Of a DNA stretch of 64,000 bases, positions 23,172-34,273 are shown one piece after another. Source of the DNA: Halichoerus grypus (Eukaryota; Chordata; Mammalia; Carnivora; Phocidae). The stretch spans positions 138,522,308 to 138,586,307 of the forward strand of contig NC_135717.1 of assembly GCF_964656455.1 (NCBI RefSeq), read 5' to 3'. Numbering within the stretch: position 1 is the stretch's first letter; the number at the start of each line of letters is the position of its first letter. The notes beneath the pieces are model-generated. The model saw only the letters and a list, made by a program, of their open reading frames with translations, had not been told where the DNA came from and made no database searches. The position numbers and the translations under genes are program-made.

Positions 23172-24325
23172 TGATGCTCTTGCTCTGGTTTGGCTTTTCT
23201 GGATAGGTTTTAGCCTTGTTTGACTCATTATCACTATGAAACCTTTACATGAACCTCCTTTGTATAAGGGTGTCCACAGGTCTGACTTGTGGCCCTTAGA
23301 AAGGACCCCACTCTGAGCCTTCAGTGAGCCATCTGTTCTCCCCTTGTTCTGGATTGAGAGTGGGTGAATTGAACATTCTACAAGTATTAAGGACTTTGGC
23401 TATCACGGAGATCACCAGTTGTCAACATTTATTTCCATCAACACTTACAAAGGATAACTTTCATATCAATAACACATTCCCATGAGCGTAGCTGGATTTT
23501 GTGGAATTCCTACCACACTAGTAATATCATTATTTTTTTCTCTTGCTCAAGAACGCAGGTGGAAGTGTTCGTGAGAGTGACATTATTAATGGGATACTTT
23601 AAAATCCACTGTAATTTATGGAGAATTTATAAACCACATTACTTTATGATATATAGCAATTACTTAAGTTACACTTCATTATTGATTGAGACACTTAAGT
23701 GAATTCTAAGTCTTTTTCCTTTTTTTAAAAAAAGTTTTTCTTAACAGTGAAATTCTTTTTAGTAGGGCCCTGTTTTTGAGAAGCCCAACATGTAAAAGAA
23801 ATTCAGAGGGAATCTCACTGATTGAATTAAGGTTGGGACTCAGAACTCAATCCCTTCAGTGTTCTTTGGACCCTGTAGCACCTCCACGAAGTCCTTAGGG
23901 CTTTGCAGGGCACAATTTGGTGAAAACCCAATGCCTTTGATTATACCCTAAGCTCCAAGCAGTGATTCCATGAAGTTGAACCACAGTGAGAGTTCATCCA
24001 GGAGAAAGCATCTAGGAAAGTGTTTTTAGGAGGACGCTACTGCACTGTGACATCAGAGTACCATTTGGAGTGTTGCAACCAGACTCTTTGGCATTGCATT
24101 GTCCTATTCCATCATTACTATGTCCCTCCAGGCCATGTGGTAAATTTCTGACTCTTCTCCTTGTGAGTCAGGATTATTAGCCAGAAGGCAAGGATGCCTG
24201 GCCTGCCGTCTCTCCCAGACTCTCACCGCCATATCATCTCTATCGAGGCCAGCCTCACCCTGCCTGGCTCTTATCTTACTGATTGCCCATCTATCCACTG
24301 TGGCGTCTGGAACACCGCTTCTCCT
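23172..24325. other. Unassigned stretch
   Basis: No recognised feature. Confidence 0.4.
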
Positions 24326-24498
24326 GTCAACATACTCCATCCCATGCCATGTTTTTCTTTTTCCTCTCTGTTCCTTTATCTCGGTTAATGACTCCACTGT
24401 TCTCCTCCTCCTGCTTTCTGAGTCATCATCTCTGACTACTCCCTCTCACATACCCTGCACTTCATATTCAGTCACCAATTCCTATTGATTTTAGGTTT

Positions 24499-24767
24499 AA
24501 AAATATCTCTCAGGGGGCACCTGGGTGGCTCAGTCAGTTAAGCGCCAGACTCTTGATTTTGGCTCAGGTCATGATCTCAGGGCGTGAGATGGAGCCCTGC
24601 ACGGGGCTCTATGCTGGGTGTGGAGCCTGCTTAAAATTCTTTCTCTCCCTCTGCCTCTCCCTCCTGCCCCCTGTCACGCTCTCACTCTCTCTCTCTCTCA
24701 AAAAAAAAAAAAAAACCCAAAACACAAAAATAACAAAAACAAAACAAAACAAAACAAAAAACCCCAC
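24499..24767 (+). mobile_element. Can-SINE with AAAAC-rich tail
   Basis: Plus-strand SINE, head 'gcacctgggtggctcagtca'. The tail is poly(A) then (AAAAC)n at about 24735-24760. The left flank 'aaaaatatctctc' (24499-24511) recurs in near-identical form on both sides of the adjoining 7SK copy. Confidence 0.93.
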
Positions 24768-24782
24768 AAAAATTGTCTCTCT

Positions 24783-25109
24783 GGTGTGAGAGCAGTCTGG
24801 CTGTGATGTCTGTCACTCCATCGATCACCAGGGTTGATTTGGCCCATCTGACTGGCTAGGTGGTTGTCCCCTTCCTCCATCACTGCTCTGTGTGCATCCT
24901 TCCCAAAGCTGCACAATCGGTCAAAGAGGACAACCTTCCCCGAAAGAGGACTGTTCTCCAGTGGAGGGTATAGGAGTAGCTGTGCCTCCTTGCTAGAACC
25001 TCTGAAAAAGCTCTCAAGGTCCACTTGTAGGGGAAGGTACGGTAGTGAAGCTTCCAAAACTCCAGACACATCCAGATGAGGTGCTGGATGTGGCAGTCTG
25101 CCTTTATTT
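24783..25109 (+). pseudogene. RN7SK-like pseudogene: 7SK snRNA retropseudogene
   Basis: 7SK is a Pol III-made RNA of about 330 nt that holds P-TEFb with HEXIM in an inactive state. This 327-bp copy is collinear with the whole RNA: 'ggtgtgag' start, 'caccagggttgatttggccc', 'tgtccccttcctccatcact', 'ggagtagctgtgcctccttg', 'tccagacacatccagatgag', and the end 'tgtggcagtctgccttta'. I estimate roughly 85% identity to mammalian 7SK, judged by eye. A tail of about 10 A residues (25110-25119) and a flanking repeat (about 'aaaaaNtgtctctc', 24768-24781 and 25114-25126) show insertion by L1-type retrotransposition. The 5' HEXIM-binding GATC reads AGTC, while its partner near 24824 keeps GATC. It also lacks the snRNA-type promoter, since L2/SINE DNA lies directly upstream. 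It is not expected to work. Confidence 0.93.
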
Positions 25110-25180
25110 AAAAAAAAAAGTCTCTCAAATCTGACATCATCATAATCTCTAGGCTCTTAAAATAACTTTTTGCACAGAGC

Positions 25181-25755
25181 TTTGAATATAGTCTATACTC
25201 AAAAAAGTTTGCTGAGTGCAGTATGTATTAGCTTTAATCTTTTCCAAATGTGTGTGGCCTCTTTCTTGCCTTCTGCCCTGCTTGTCTATATTCTTCCTAG
25301 CCTCAATCTCCTATTTTGATGAAGATATTTAAGATTTTTTTTCTATTCAGTATTTATGATGGGCAGCCTTTTGAAAAACTAATAGTTGTAACCTGAAGGT
25401 AGGATTTTCATAGGGCATATAGCAAACATGAGTAATTTTAGTCTATTTTCCTATCTAGAGCAGCAGTTTCCAACCTTGATGTTATTTTGATCAGGGATTT
25501 CAGAGGGACCTAGAGTCTAAGGGGGGAAACATGAATAAGTAAGACCAGCAGTGTGATAGAGAGAGACCCTGGGGGGAATATGTGTCAGGTAATCAGTTCT
25601 ACCTGAGGTTAGGGAGGTGGGGAGGTTGTAGAGGGCTTCAAAGAGGGAATAGTTCCCACATTTGGAAGTTGAATGGTGAGAAGGTGTTTAGATAAGGAAG
25701 AAGGGATGAGAGAGTTTAAGATAGGTTAAACTAAAGAAGGTAAGCTATGTTCATT
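25181..25755. other. Unassigned stretch
   Basis: 25460-25500 ('gcagtttccaaccttg') faintly recalls the end of a MER5-type hAT element. Otherwise nothing. Confidence 0.35.
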
Positions 25756-26165
25756 GTATTTTACAGAAAGGATAAGATTTTAATAGTTATAAGTGGAAAG
25801 TGGGCATATCAGGTGGAAAGAACAGTAATAATTAAGGCATGTGGTTTAGGATGTGTTTGGGACTTACCAACAACTCCTTGATCTCATGACAAGATGTATT
25901 GAGAGAAAAGAGTAGATAGGCAGGTGGGTTTTAATTATGGAAGGCCATGAGAACCATAGTAAGTAGTTCAACTTTAGGAAATGGGGAGTGCCAGAATGTT
26001 CTTCAGCATGGAAAGACAGCACCAAAGCTAAACTGTAAGGTAAGAGTTCTGGTGACCTGTGTGAGGACTGGACTGGACTGGGGAGAGACTGGTGGGCTGT
26101 GTTGACCAGATTTGTGACTGACAAGTCTCTAATAGTTATTGAAGATTTTGGTGGGCAGTTCTCAG
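25756..26165. mobile_element. Mammal-wide old repeat, unclassified
   Basis: 'ttttaattatggaaggccat', 'aggaaatggggagtgcc' and 'ctggactggggagagactgg' follow the same order as the long copy at 28606-29470. Class unresolved. Confidence 0.4.
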
Positions 26166-26250
26166 ATGTCATAACCTTATTTTCCATTTGAGAATGAAAG
26201 TATTATGGGGAAAGAGGAAAACGAGGCAGATAAATGTTGTGCAGGGCACT

Positions 26251-26473
26251 CTACGGTTTGATTTTTTTTTTTTTTAAGATTTTATTTATTTATTTGAGAG
26301 AGAATGAGAGACAGAGAGCATGAGAGGGAGGAGGGTCAGAGGGAGAAGCAGACTCCCTGCCAAGCAGGGAGCCCGATGCGGGACTCGATCCCGGGACTCC
26401 AGGATCATGACCTGAGCCAAAGGCAGTTGCTTAACCAACTGAGCCACCCAGGCGCCCTACAGTTTGATTTTTT
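26251..26473 (-). mobile_element. Can-SINE with TSD
   Basis: Minus-strand SINE. The TSD 'ctacggtttgatttttt' at 26251-26267 and 'ctacagtttgatttttt' at 26457-26473 is 17 bp with one mismatch. Belongs to the 'gaatgagagacagagagcat' subtype also seen at 34290. Confidence 0.96.
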
Positions 26474-26704
26474 GAGGATACTGCTGTTGCTAATGAACCT
26501 TGCTTGTAGTGAGGAGGTGGAGTGGCAGGAGAGGAGAAATTGGTGTGGGGAGGATTGCTACCTGTTGCAGCGACTATCTGATCATCTAAAAGATTTACAT
26601 ATTTCTTCATCTCACCAGCTCCCTTGCCAGCACCCATTATTTGTAACAAAAGGGGAGATCTTATGGAAGAACATTTAAGAAAAACATGAGGTAGGCATTT
26701 GCTC

Positions 26705-26915
26705 ATGCTAGCAGCACTTGACATTGTACAGGTTCTAACTCATTTAATCCTCATAAGAATGCTCCATGGTAGTTTTTTTTATTCCTATTTTGCAGTTGAG
26801 GTAGTCAGGTCTCTGAGGGTAAGTGACCTATGCAAGGTCACATAACGAGTAAGTGGCAGATCCAAGATCTGAACCCAGGAATATCCAGATTCAAAACCCA
26901 TTCGTCTTCAGACAA
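26705..26915 (-). mobile_element. MIR SINE
   Basis: Reverse-complement MIR: 'ctcatttaatcctcataaga', 'gcaaggtcacataacgagta', 'agatctgaacccagga'. Confidence 0.88.
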
Positions 26916-28277
26916 ATGCTGTTTTGCATTTTTGTATTATTTGAGGAAATGTTTTTCTCCTCTTATGGAGTATGATTATTAATATATGTCTCCCAAGTTG
27001 ACATCAAATATTCCAAATCTGGGTAATAAGTTAAGGAGCAAATTAAAGAAACCCACACCAACAGACACATCCTTTTCCACTTTCATTCATGCAGTTTAAT
27101 TTTTACATACTGAAAAGCCTGTTATCACGAAATTAGCCAGCCACAAATATGTGACATTTTTTTCCCTTTTCTTGTCTGATTGCCAAGAGGATCTCACCTA
27201 AGATTAGAAAATATTTTGGTACATCACCTCTCACAGGAACATAAAAATTAAATTGATAAATTTATGCACTGCTGTGAATTCTTTATGACTGAGTTGTCAA
27301 TTGCTTCCTTCAGGCAATGAGCTAATGTTTATTAAGTAGCTTCAGTGGGCATAGTGTTTGGTGAGGCTTTGTGAAAAGTGTCAAAAGAAATAGCTGTAGA
27401 TGTGATTTCCATCACAAGAGGGTTATGATCTAATGAAGAAGATGAATCAAATATATAAGAATAGAGGAGAACAAAAGTATATATATATAACTATTACTAG
27501 AGATCACTTATGCATCACTGTAAAACAATGATTATAACAATGATAGATACACATCTAGAGACCGTAAAAATAGCCAGAATTAAGTGGAAGTGTTCTCCAT
27601 AGACAATATGATAAAGTAGAGAGAACAGTTTTCAAGAAATTTTATAAAATTGTAAATCAAATAAGTCTGTCATATTCAAATGCTCATTAGACATTTTTAT
27701 GACTTGCAAACATTATGGCTTTTAGTTTTTCCAAGTTGTATAGTCTGTGATTAATAGGTGATATAAAATTGAAAAACTTCAATTCAAACCAATTTAGCAC
27801 AGAATCTTTGACATTTTTTTGAAGCATATAAAATTCATTCCTTTTCAGAGTTGCTCAAATTTAAATACAAAGATAACCAGAAGCCTACTAAGTACAAATG
27901 AAACAGTACACAGAATGATCAGAAAAAATATTTATGATATTATGATAAAAGTTGCTCATATTAACTCCTCATTTAGAACATTCATTATTTTGAATTTAAC
28001 AGTAAAATAAGGCATCGTATTGATGTTACACAACAGTGAAAGATACATTGAAGCGGCAACTGTTCTCTGGGTCTTTTGCAATTTGAAAATAACTGTAAAC
28101 AATTACTGATTAAGAATTAATAGTTACATTCAAAAGAGCTGAATCAGTAGTAGTGATGGTATATGGTTCATATTAGTTATGGAATGCAGCAGCTTTGGAG
28201 TTTGGGTTTTGAATTCTGAATGTCTTTAGTTTCTATACTTCCATACCATGAAAAACCACAATACTTTATACTCCTTT
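26916..28277. other. Mostly unassigned stretch
   Basis: 27305-27440 resembles the start of the old repeat at 28606 ('atgtttattaagtagcttc'). The rest is AT-rich with no recognised feature. Confidence 0.35.
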
Positions 28278-28477
28278 AAGAAAAGTATGATAGAGGTGTC
28301 TCGGTGGCTCAGTCAGTTAAGTGTCAGGCTCTTGATTTCGGCTCTGGTCATGATCTCAGGGTCGTGAGATCGAGTCCGATGTTGGACTTTGCTGGGCGTG
28401 GGGCCCGCTTAAGATTCTATCTCTCCTTCTCCTTCTGCCCCTCCCCCCCTAAAAAAAAAAGAAAGAAAAGTATAATA
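28278..28477 (+). mobile_element. Can-SINE with TSD
   Basis: Plus-strand SINE, head 'ggtgtctcggtggctcagtc'. The 15-bp TSD 'aagaaaagtatgata' at 28278-28292 and 'aagaaaagtataata' at 28463-28477 has one mismatch. Confidence 0.94.
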
Positions 28478-28605
28478 CAGTGGCTCAAGTACTGGGTGAA
28501 AACAGAGGGAATTATGGTTCTATTTCTGGCTTAGAAGATTATTAACTCCTACTTTGAGCAAATATTGTATATGTTTGAGCCTCAATTTCTTCATTTGTAC
28601 TTTGA

Positions 28606-29475
28606 TTCATTCAACAATTTTTATGAAGGCCTACAGTGTGATAGGCATGGTTATAAAGTGATCAAATCAGAAACATTCTTTGCCTTATTATAATGTATAT
28701 AATAGGAGAGAAAATATAAACACAAATAAGAATATAGTTTCAGATTGTGAAAGGTCTTTAAGGAAAAATAATAGGATGCTGTGAGGAAGAACCGAGGGGC
28801 TGATGGCAAACCATTTTTAAGTTTGCTGGTGACAAAAGACGCTCTGGGAAAGTGACATTTGAGCAGAGACTTGAAGGACCAAAACTCAAAGACCAGTTTT
28901 GAGAGAAGAAAGGGGAAAGGCTGTGCCAGGACAAGGAAACAACACTGGTAAGAGCCTGGTGAGGAAGAACGCGGCTTGTTTGAGGAACCTAGAGGAAGCT
29001 GATGTGGTTGTAGCTGAAGAAATAAGAGGAGAGTGGTCGGCCATACATTGGGCTGAGTTTGAGAAGCTGAGATCAGCCTCAAACCTCAGTCATGTTCAGG
29101 GCATTGGATTTTATTGTAAGTGACGTGGGAAGTCTTTGAGCAGTTTTAGATGAGTGACATAAGCTTTCAGGCCTCATGTGGAGAATGGACTGAAGGGAGG
29201 TAAGAGGAAGGAAGAAGATCGGTTAAGAGACTTAATACTTTGTCCCCTTGACAATGATGGCGTTAGACTTTCCTTTGGGTTTGATGATGCAAATGGGCAG
29301 AAGGGGAAAGAACCAGCATGTATTACAGACAGAATGGACAAATGTCATTAATAAATGGACTGTGGGGATGAAGGAAAAAGAAGTGTCCAGAATGACTCCC
29401 AGGTTTCTGGTTTGAGTAACTGGTAGACCGAGGGAATCTTATTGAGGTGGGGAAGGCTGGGAATAATGATAATGC
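28606..29475. mobile_element. Long copy of a mammal-wide old repeat
   Basis: Phrases in order: 'gattcattcaacaattttta', 'gtgacatttgagcagagact', 'gcattggattttattgtaag', 'gtgacataagctttcaggcc', 'gtggagaatggactgaaggg', 'ccaggtttctggtttgagta'. This series is very common in mammalian DNA. The start resembles a reverse-complement L2 3' end, but I cannot settle its class. Related shorter pieces are at 25756, 27305, 39090, 41935 and 44060. Confidence 0.55.
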
Positions 29476-30068
29476 TTGTACCTCTGTGCTGCTTTGAAAC
29501 TGCCTCTGGAAAGGTCTATATATTTCCTGGGGTTGATTGATATATAAACAGAAGCTAATTATAGAAATTATATTCTGGTTCAGCAAAATAAAATATATTT
29601 CAAGGGCAACCTTGAAAAAAATTCAGATAATGGATTCCTTTCTTTTTTTTACTAGGAAGCAATATCTTGGGAAAATATGAATATTAAACAATACATGCTG
29701 CTGCATTGTGAGAAAAATGGCAAATTTAAGGAAAAAAACTTGAAGTGGTATGTAGCAAACATTGAAAGAATATGATACATAAGTTGCAATTTTAGACCCA
29801 GGAAATCAGATCCAGACTTGAGATATAAATAGATTGGCCTATAAAGCTCCCTGAGGGATCATCTTCCTCTTTCCTTGAAGAAAACTATTATTGTTTTCCT
29901 ATCTTCAGCAGCTCAGTAGCTGGGGTGGGCAAAGAGGATTTAGTGGTTGAGTCAGGTTTGGTATTTTTATGGAATGAGTGTAGGGAAAGAACCAGGATGC
30001 TCTTTGTAGATGTGGATGGGGGAGTGATCAGGTTTTTCTTGTGGCTGAGGACAAAAGAAAAATAAAGT
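29476..30068. other. Unassigned stretch
   Basis: No recognised feature. Confidence 0.4.
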
Positions 30069-30275
30069 AAAATTTAGGGATTAGCATAGGAAACAAACTG
30101 AGGGTTGCTGGAAGGGAGATGGGGTAACTGGGTGATGGACATTAAGGAAGGACGTGATGTAATGAGCACTGGGTGTTATATAAGACTGATGAATCACTGA
30201 ACTCTACCTTTGAAACTAATAATACACTATATGTTAATTAATTAAATTTAAGTAAATTAAAAAAATTTAGGGATT
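30069..30275 (+). mobile_element. 5'-truncated L1 3' end with TSD
   Basis: 'ggaaacaaactgagggttgc' to 'taatacactatatgttaatt' and an A-rich tail. The 14-bp TSD 'aaaatttagggatt' is at 30069-30082 and 30262-30275. Confidence 0.95.
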
Positions 30276-30394
30276 GTAGCAACAAGAGGTTAGTTACTTC
30301 TTTCTTGTGAAAAAACCCTAAAGACAAAATGCACCATGCAAGTTGCTAAATTTATTCTAAATAGCTGTTGTTTTGTAGTGTTAGGACATTCCTG

Positions 30395-30645
30395 TATGAC
30401 AGAGGCTGATCTGATATAGTGCTAGGAAAAGCCCTGGGCTGGGCGCAAGTGCCAGACCTGCTGTATACTCAATGTGGGGCTTTGGGCAAGTTCCTTAACA
30501 TTACTCTGTCTGTTTCTTCATTGTAAAATAGGAACTGTAGTACCTACCACAAGAGTATCCCTGGAGGTCAAATAATATTTTCTTTTCTGAAATGCCTGCT
30601 ATTGTGCCTGGAACTCAGTAGGCTGTCAATAAATATTTATTGAAG
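30395..30645 (+). mobile_element. MIR SINE, near full length
   Basis: From 'tagtgctaggaaaagccctg' through 'gggctttgggcaagttcctt' and 'cttcattgtaaaataggaac' to the end 'gctgtcaataaatatttatt'. Confidence 0.88.
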
Positions 30646-30738
30646 CAGAATCATGTAATTGCTCCTTTAAAAATAACAGATATTGTAAATTTCTGGTAAT
30701 GAAATCATATTACTTTTAGATTTAGATTTTTCATTTTT

Positions 30739-31174
30739 AAATTGGTATTTTAAGGGCACCTGCATGGCTCAGTAATTTAAGTGTCCAACTCTGGGTTTTG
30801 GCTCAGGTCATGATCTCAGGGTCCTGGGATCAAGCCCTGCATCAGGCTCTCCACTCAGGGAAAGTCTGCTTGTCTCCCCCTCTCTCTGTCCCTTCCCCCA
30901 CTCATGTGGGAGCATGCTCGCACTCTCCCTCTCTCTAAAATAAATAGATAGGGACACCTGGGTGGCTCAGTCGGTTACGTACATCTGCCTTTGGCTTAGG
31001 TCATGATCCCTGGGTCCTGGGATCAAGTTCCACATCGGGCTCCTTGCTCGGTGGGGAGCCTGCTTCTCCCTCTGCCTGCCACTCCCCTTGCTCCCTTGCT
31101 TGTTCTCTCTCTCTATCTGACGAATAAATGAATAAAATCTTTAAAAAAATAAATCTTTAAAAAAATTGGTATTT
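30739..31174 (+). mobile_element. Two tandem Can-SINEs in one outer TSD
   Basis: SINE A runs from 30753 to about 30949 ('gcacctgcatggctcagtaa'). SINE B runs from 30951 to about 31162 ('gacacctgggtggctcagtc'). Both are plus strand. The outer duplication 'aaattggtattt' is at 30739-30750 and 31163-31174. SINE B starts directly in the A-tail of SINE A, so it most likely inserted there later. Confidence 0.93.
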
Positions 31175-31260
31175 ATAATACCTTATGAAAGTTCTTAAGT
31201 GTTTCTTCTTTTTTTGTAAAACTTTTATTCTGAAATAATTATAGATTCACATGTAATTGT

Positions 31261-31306
31261 AAGAAGTAATAGAGATCCAAAAAAAAAAAAGAAGTAATAG
31301 AGATCC
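31261..31306 (+). repeat. Poly(A)-only insertion with target duplication
   Basis: 'gaagtaatagagatcc' occurs at 31263-31278 and 31291-31306 with only A residues between (31279-31290). Including two flanking A bases the duplication is 18 bp. It lies in the old L1M. Confidence 0.8.
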
Positions 31307-31887
31307 TATATGCCTTTGACCCTGTTGCTCCTAATGGTAACACCTTATGTAACTAAAATGCAATATCGCAAGCAGGAGATTGCTACTGATAATATACATC
31401 AATCTTATTCATATTTTGCTGTCAGCTTTACATGCACTCCTTTGTATATGTGTGTACTTAGTTTTATGCAATTTTATCCTCTGTGTAGATTCGTCTGAAA
31501 CCAGCACAGCCAAGAGACAAAGCAGTTTCATCTCAGAGATTCCTTGTGCTACCATTTTATAGCTACATCCACTTAAATTCCTTCCTAAACTACTAATCCA
31601 TTCTCCATTTCTAGAATTTTCTCATTTCAAGAGATTTATATAATTATTGGAATCATATCATATATAATCTTTTTTGAGATTGACTTTTTCACTCAGCACA
31701 ATTCTCTTGAGAGTCATCCAAGTTGTTGCGTGTATCAATAGTTCATTCCTTTTTATTGCTGAGTCGTGTTTAATGATTTGGATGTACCATAGTGTGTTTA
31801 CCTTTTCAGTCACTGAAAGAGAATTTGGTTGTTTCCAGTTTTTGGCTATTAGAAATAAAGCTTCTATGAATATTTGTGTACATATTT

Positions 31888-31918
31888 GTGTGTGTGTGTG
31901 TGCGCGTGTGTGCGTGCG
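31888..31918. repeat. (GT)n microsatellite
   Basis: GT run with 'gcgc' interruptions, about 30 bp. Confidence 0.9.
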
Positions 31919-31960
31919 AGAATCCAAGTTTTCATTTATACCTTTTTTGTTTTGTTTTGT

Positions 31961-32530
31961 TAATTCATTAAATTCATTAACTCAGTATTTTTAACTAATA
32001 GATAAGGAAAATACACAAATTAGCAGTGAATAGAGATTGTCTTTGTTGGAGGTATTCCTCTTGGTCAAAATAGGGATCATTCTGACATTTATGTCAATGG
32101 ACTATAATTAAGTAATATAGCCTGACACATAGGAGCTCACATGTTGGCTACATATATATCTAATGTATTAGCATCATATGACTATGCCAGCTGCTGGTGA
32201 AAATGCATGTCTATACTTACAGAGTAAAGATGTTTATATGCCAGTAAAACACATTTGCTTGTAAACTGTCTCCCAAGCAAAACACTCTTTTAATTGTGAC
32301 ATGTACTAGAGTTTAATGTCTTACTACAAATAAGTACAAACATTTGCACAATTTCCTCTATGTGTCTCACTTCCCTTTGTGCAGAATGCACAGAAGTGTT
32401 AAAATAAGTAAAATCCTTGGCACATTCCCAGACCACATCAATTCTTACTCATCTAATGTCACTAAATGAGAAGCCCTTTGCCTGGGTGATTGGTAAAGTT
32501 ACAGCAGCTAAGCAATTGTTTAATAATATT
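31961..32530. other. Unassigned stretch
   Basis: No recognised feature. Confidence 0.4.
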
Positions 32531-32915
32531 AACAGGGGTAATTGGGCAGTGGACATTAAGGAGGACACTTGAAGTAATGAGCAGTTGGTGTTGTATGCAA
32601 CTGATGAATCACTAAATTCTACCTCTGAAACTAATACTACAGTCTGTATTAATTAAATTGAATTTATTTATTTATTTATTTATTTTAAAGATTTTATTTA
32701 TTTATTTGACAGAGAGAGAGACCGCGAGAAGAGGGAACACAAGCAGGGGGAGTGGGAGAGGGAGAAGCAGGCCTCCCGCGGAGCAGGGAGCCTGATGTGG
32801 GGCTCGATCCCAGGACCCTGGGATCATGACCTGAGCCGAAGGCAGACGCTTAACGACTGAGCCACCCAGGCGCCCCTTAAATTGAATTTAAATAAATAAA
32901 AAATAATATTAACAA
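32531..32915 (+). mobile_element. L1 3' end split by a SINE
   Basis: 'taattgggcagtggacatta', 'ggtgttgtatgcaactgatg' and 'tctacctctgaaactaatac', then the SINE, then 'taaattgaatttaaataaat' ending in A-rich sequence. Carnivore L1 3' UTR, 5'-truncated, older than the inserted SINE. Confidence 0.9.
32653..32890 (-). mobile_element. Can-SINE inside L1, perfect TSD
   Basis: Minus-strand SINE, close to consensus through the head ('gcttaacgactgagccaccc'). The perfect 14-bp TSD 'ttaaattgaattta' is at 32653-32666 and 32877-32890. Confidence 0.97.
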
Positions 32916-32919
32916 ATCT

Positions 32920-33170
32920 ATATATAGTGCTTACTATATGTCAATCACCATTTTTGCCAGTGCTGGTTATTAATGTGAACTAATTTCCACTAAAATCCTG
33001 TGGAGTATGCACTATCAATATCTTCATCTTATAGCTAGGAACACTGAGGCACGGACAGTGATTAAGTAACTTTTCCAAGGTCTCACTGCCAGTAATTGAC
33101 AGAGTGGGGATGAACTCAGAGAGTCTTGTTCCAAAGCCCATCCCTTAACTACTATACTCTTCGCAAGATT
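32920..33170 (-). mobile_element. MIR SINE
   Basis: 'tgcttactatatgtcaatca', 'aggaacactgaggcacggac' and 'ttttccaaggtctcactgcc' in reverse-complement MIR order. Confidence 0.8.
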
Positions 33171-34273
33171 AGAATCAGTAAATTCAAATAAGCCAACACA
33201 CCCAAATAAGATGTTTTAATTAAAATTGGGGTTCTGGGTTTTTCAGTTGTCAAAATGAAAAAAGAACTCACGTAACTTTCCTTCAACTAAACTAAATTCT
33301 TAAAGAAATGTGATATCACAGGCATTTCCAGCTAAAACCTGAGTGCTATTTACCTTAGAATTAAACACATTAGGGCAGGTTCACTCAAGGTCTGTTTGAA
33401 AGAAGTTCTAAAAAAATATTTTTTTTAGAATGAGCTTATTCTAAGAGGAAAGAGAATTAACAAGCAAGCTTGGTAATCAGAAATGAGGATCAATTTTGAG
33501 TACACCATGCTCTCTGCTTTTGAAATTTGCTTTTCAGTGTGATGCTTATCAATTTATCTCTAGGAAACTGAGGGCCAAAGATAAAAATGGAAAAATCCAT
33601 TTTCACAAAAAAACTTGGTGATTTCTATGTCAAGAGAGTAAGCAGCATTGCATTGGTGCCCGTTAAAAAAGAGCATGGTACAAAAAATGGAGGGATGAAT
33701 AAGGTGGGTACAGAGAATATGAAACTTTAATACATTTAGGGCACTGATACATTGGTAACACTTGAAGTTTCAGCCACACCCTGCCCCTAACACCATGGGA
33801 ACACTCACAACCTTTCATGGCAGCACCTGGCAAAATCCAAGTGTGAGTCTCTCGCTTTGTATATGGGCTCAATGAATTCATCAGTGGCATGAGGCGGTGC
33901 TTTGTGTCATTAGGAGGCAGTGCTGCTGGCACAGAAATCAGCACCATGGACAGCAGGTGCTGGCTGTGTGCTGGGGCACCACCCTCGAAAGGTGCTAATG
34001 CGTGGGGAAATCTGGTGGGCACCGGGTGGAAGTAGAAAAAAAAAACATGTTTATGCTCATTTGATTGAAAGATTTAAGGCATTCTCAGAAAAGTTGGGGA
34101 TAAGGAAGGGAAGGTTTTACGAATCGTTCTGTAAAACAAGGTAGAGCTACAGTTAAAGAAATACTGTTCATCACTATCAATGTTATATCATTATTATTTA
34201 TGTGACTGGCACATTGATACAACAAGGCAAAATCCAGGTTACAAATTTAGTTGCTTTCTCTAAGAATAGTTTT
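33171..34273. other. Unassigned stretch
   Basis: No recognised repeat or RNA gene. A minus-strand frame of 119 codons (33663-34022) shows no recognisable domain, so I do not call it a gene. Confidence 0.4.

Larger units (their letters stand above)
24326..25180 (+). mobile_element. L2 LINE fragment hosting a SINE and a 7SK copy
   Basis: L2 text runs to 'tttaaaaatatctctca' at 24512 and resumes at about 25127 with 'aatctgacatcatcataatc'. That is the expected continuation of L2 ('aaatatctctc.aatc.g'). The SINE and the 7SK pseudogene were inserted at this point. Confidence 0.6.
31215..31960 (-). mobile_element. Old L1M fragment, minus strand
   Basis: 'ctgaaataattatagattca' is an L1M 3' end on the minus strand. 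'gattgactttttcactcagc', 'tgctgagtcgtgtttaatga' and 'ggttgtttccagtttttggc' are the reverse complement of the ORF2 C-terminal end. Confidence 0.75.

Noticed and set aside
24698..25079. 123-codon minus-strand and 71-codon plus-strand frames
   Set aside because: They lie over the 7SK retropseudogene and the A-rich SINE tail, which explain the sequence.
24783..25109. Functional 7SK gene
   Set aside because: Flanking duplications and A-tail show retrotransposition, the 5' GATC motif is changed, and no snRNA promoter is visible upstream.
25460..25500. MER5-type DNA transposon end
   Set aside because: Only about 15 bp resemble it and no matching second end was found.
33663..34022. 119-codon minus-strand frame
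   Set aside because: No recognisable domain and no neighbouring exon signals. The length is common by chance.
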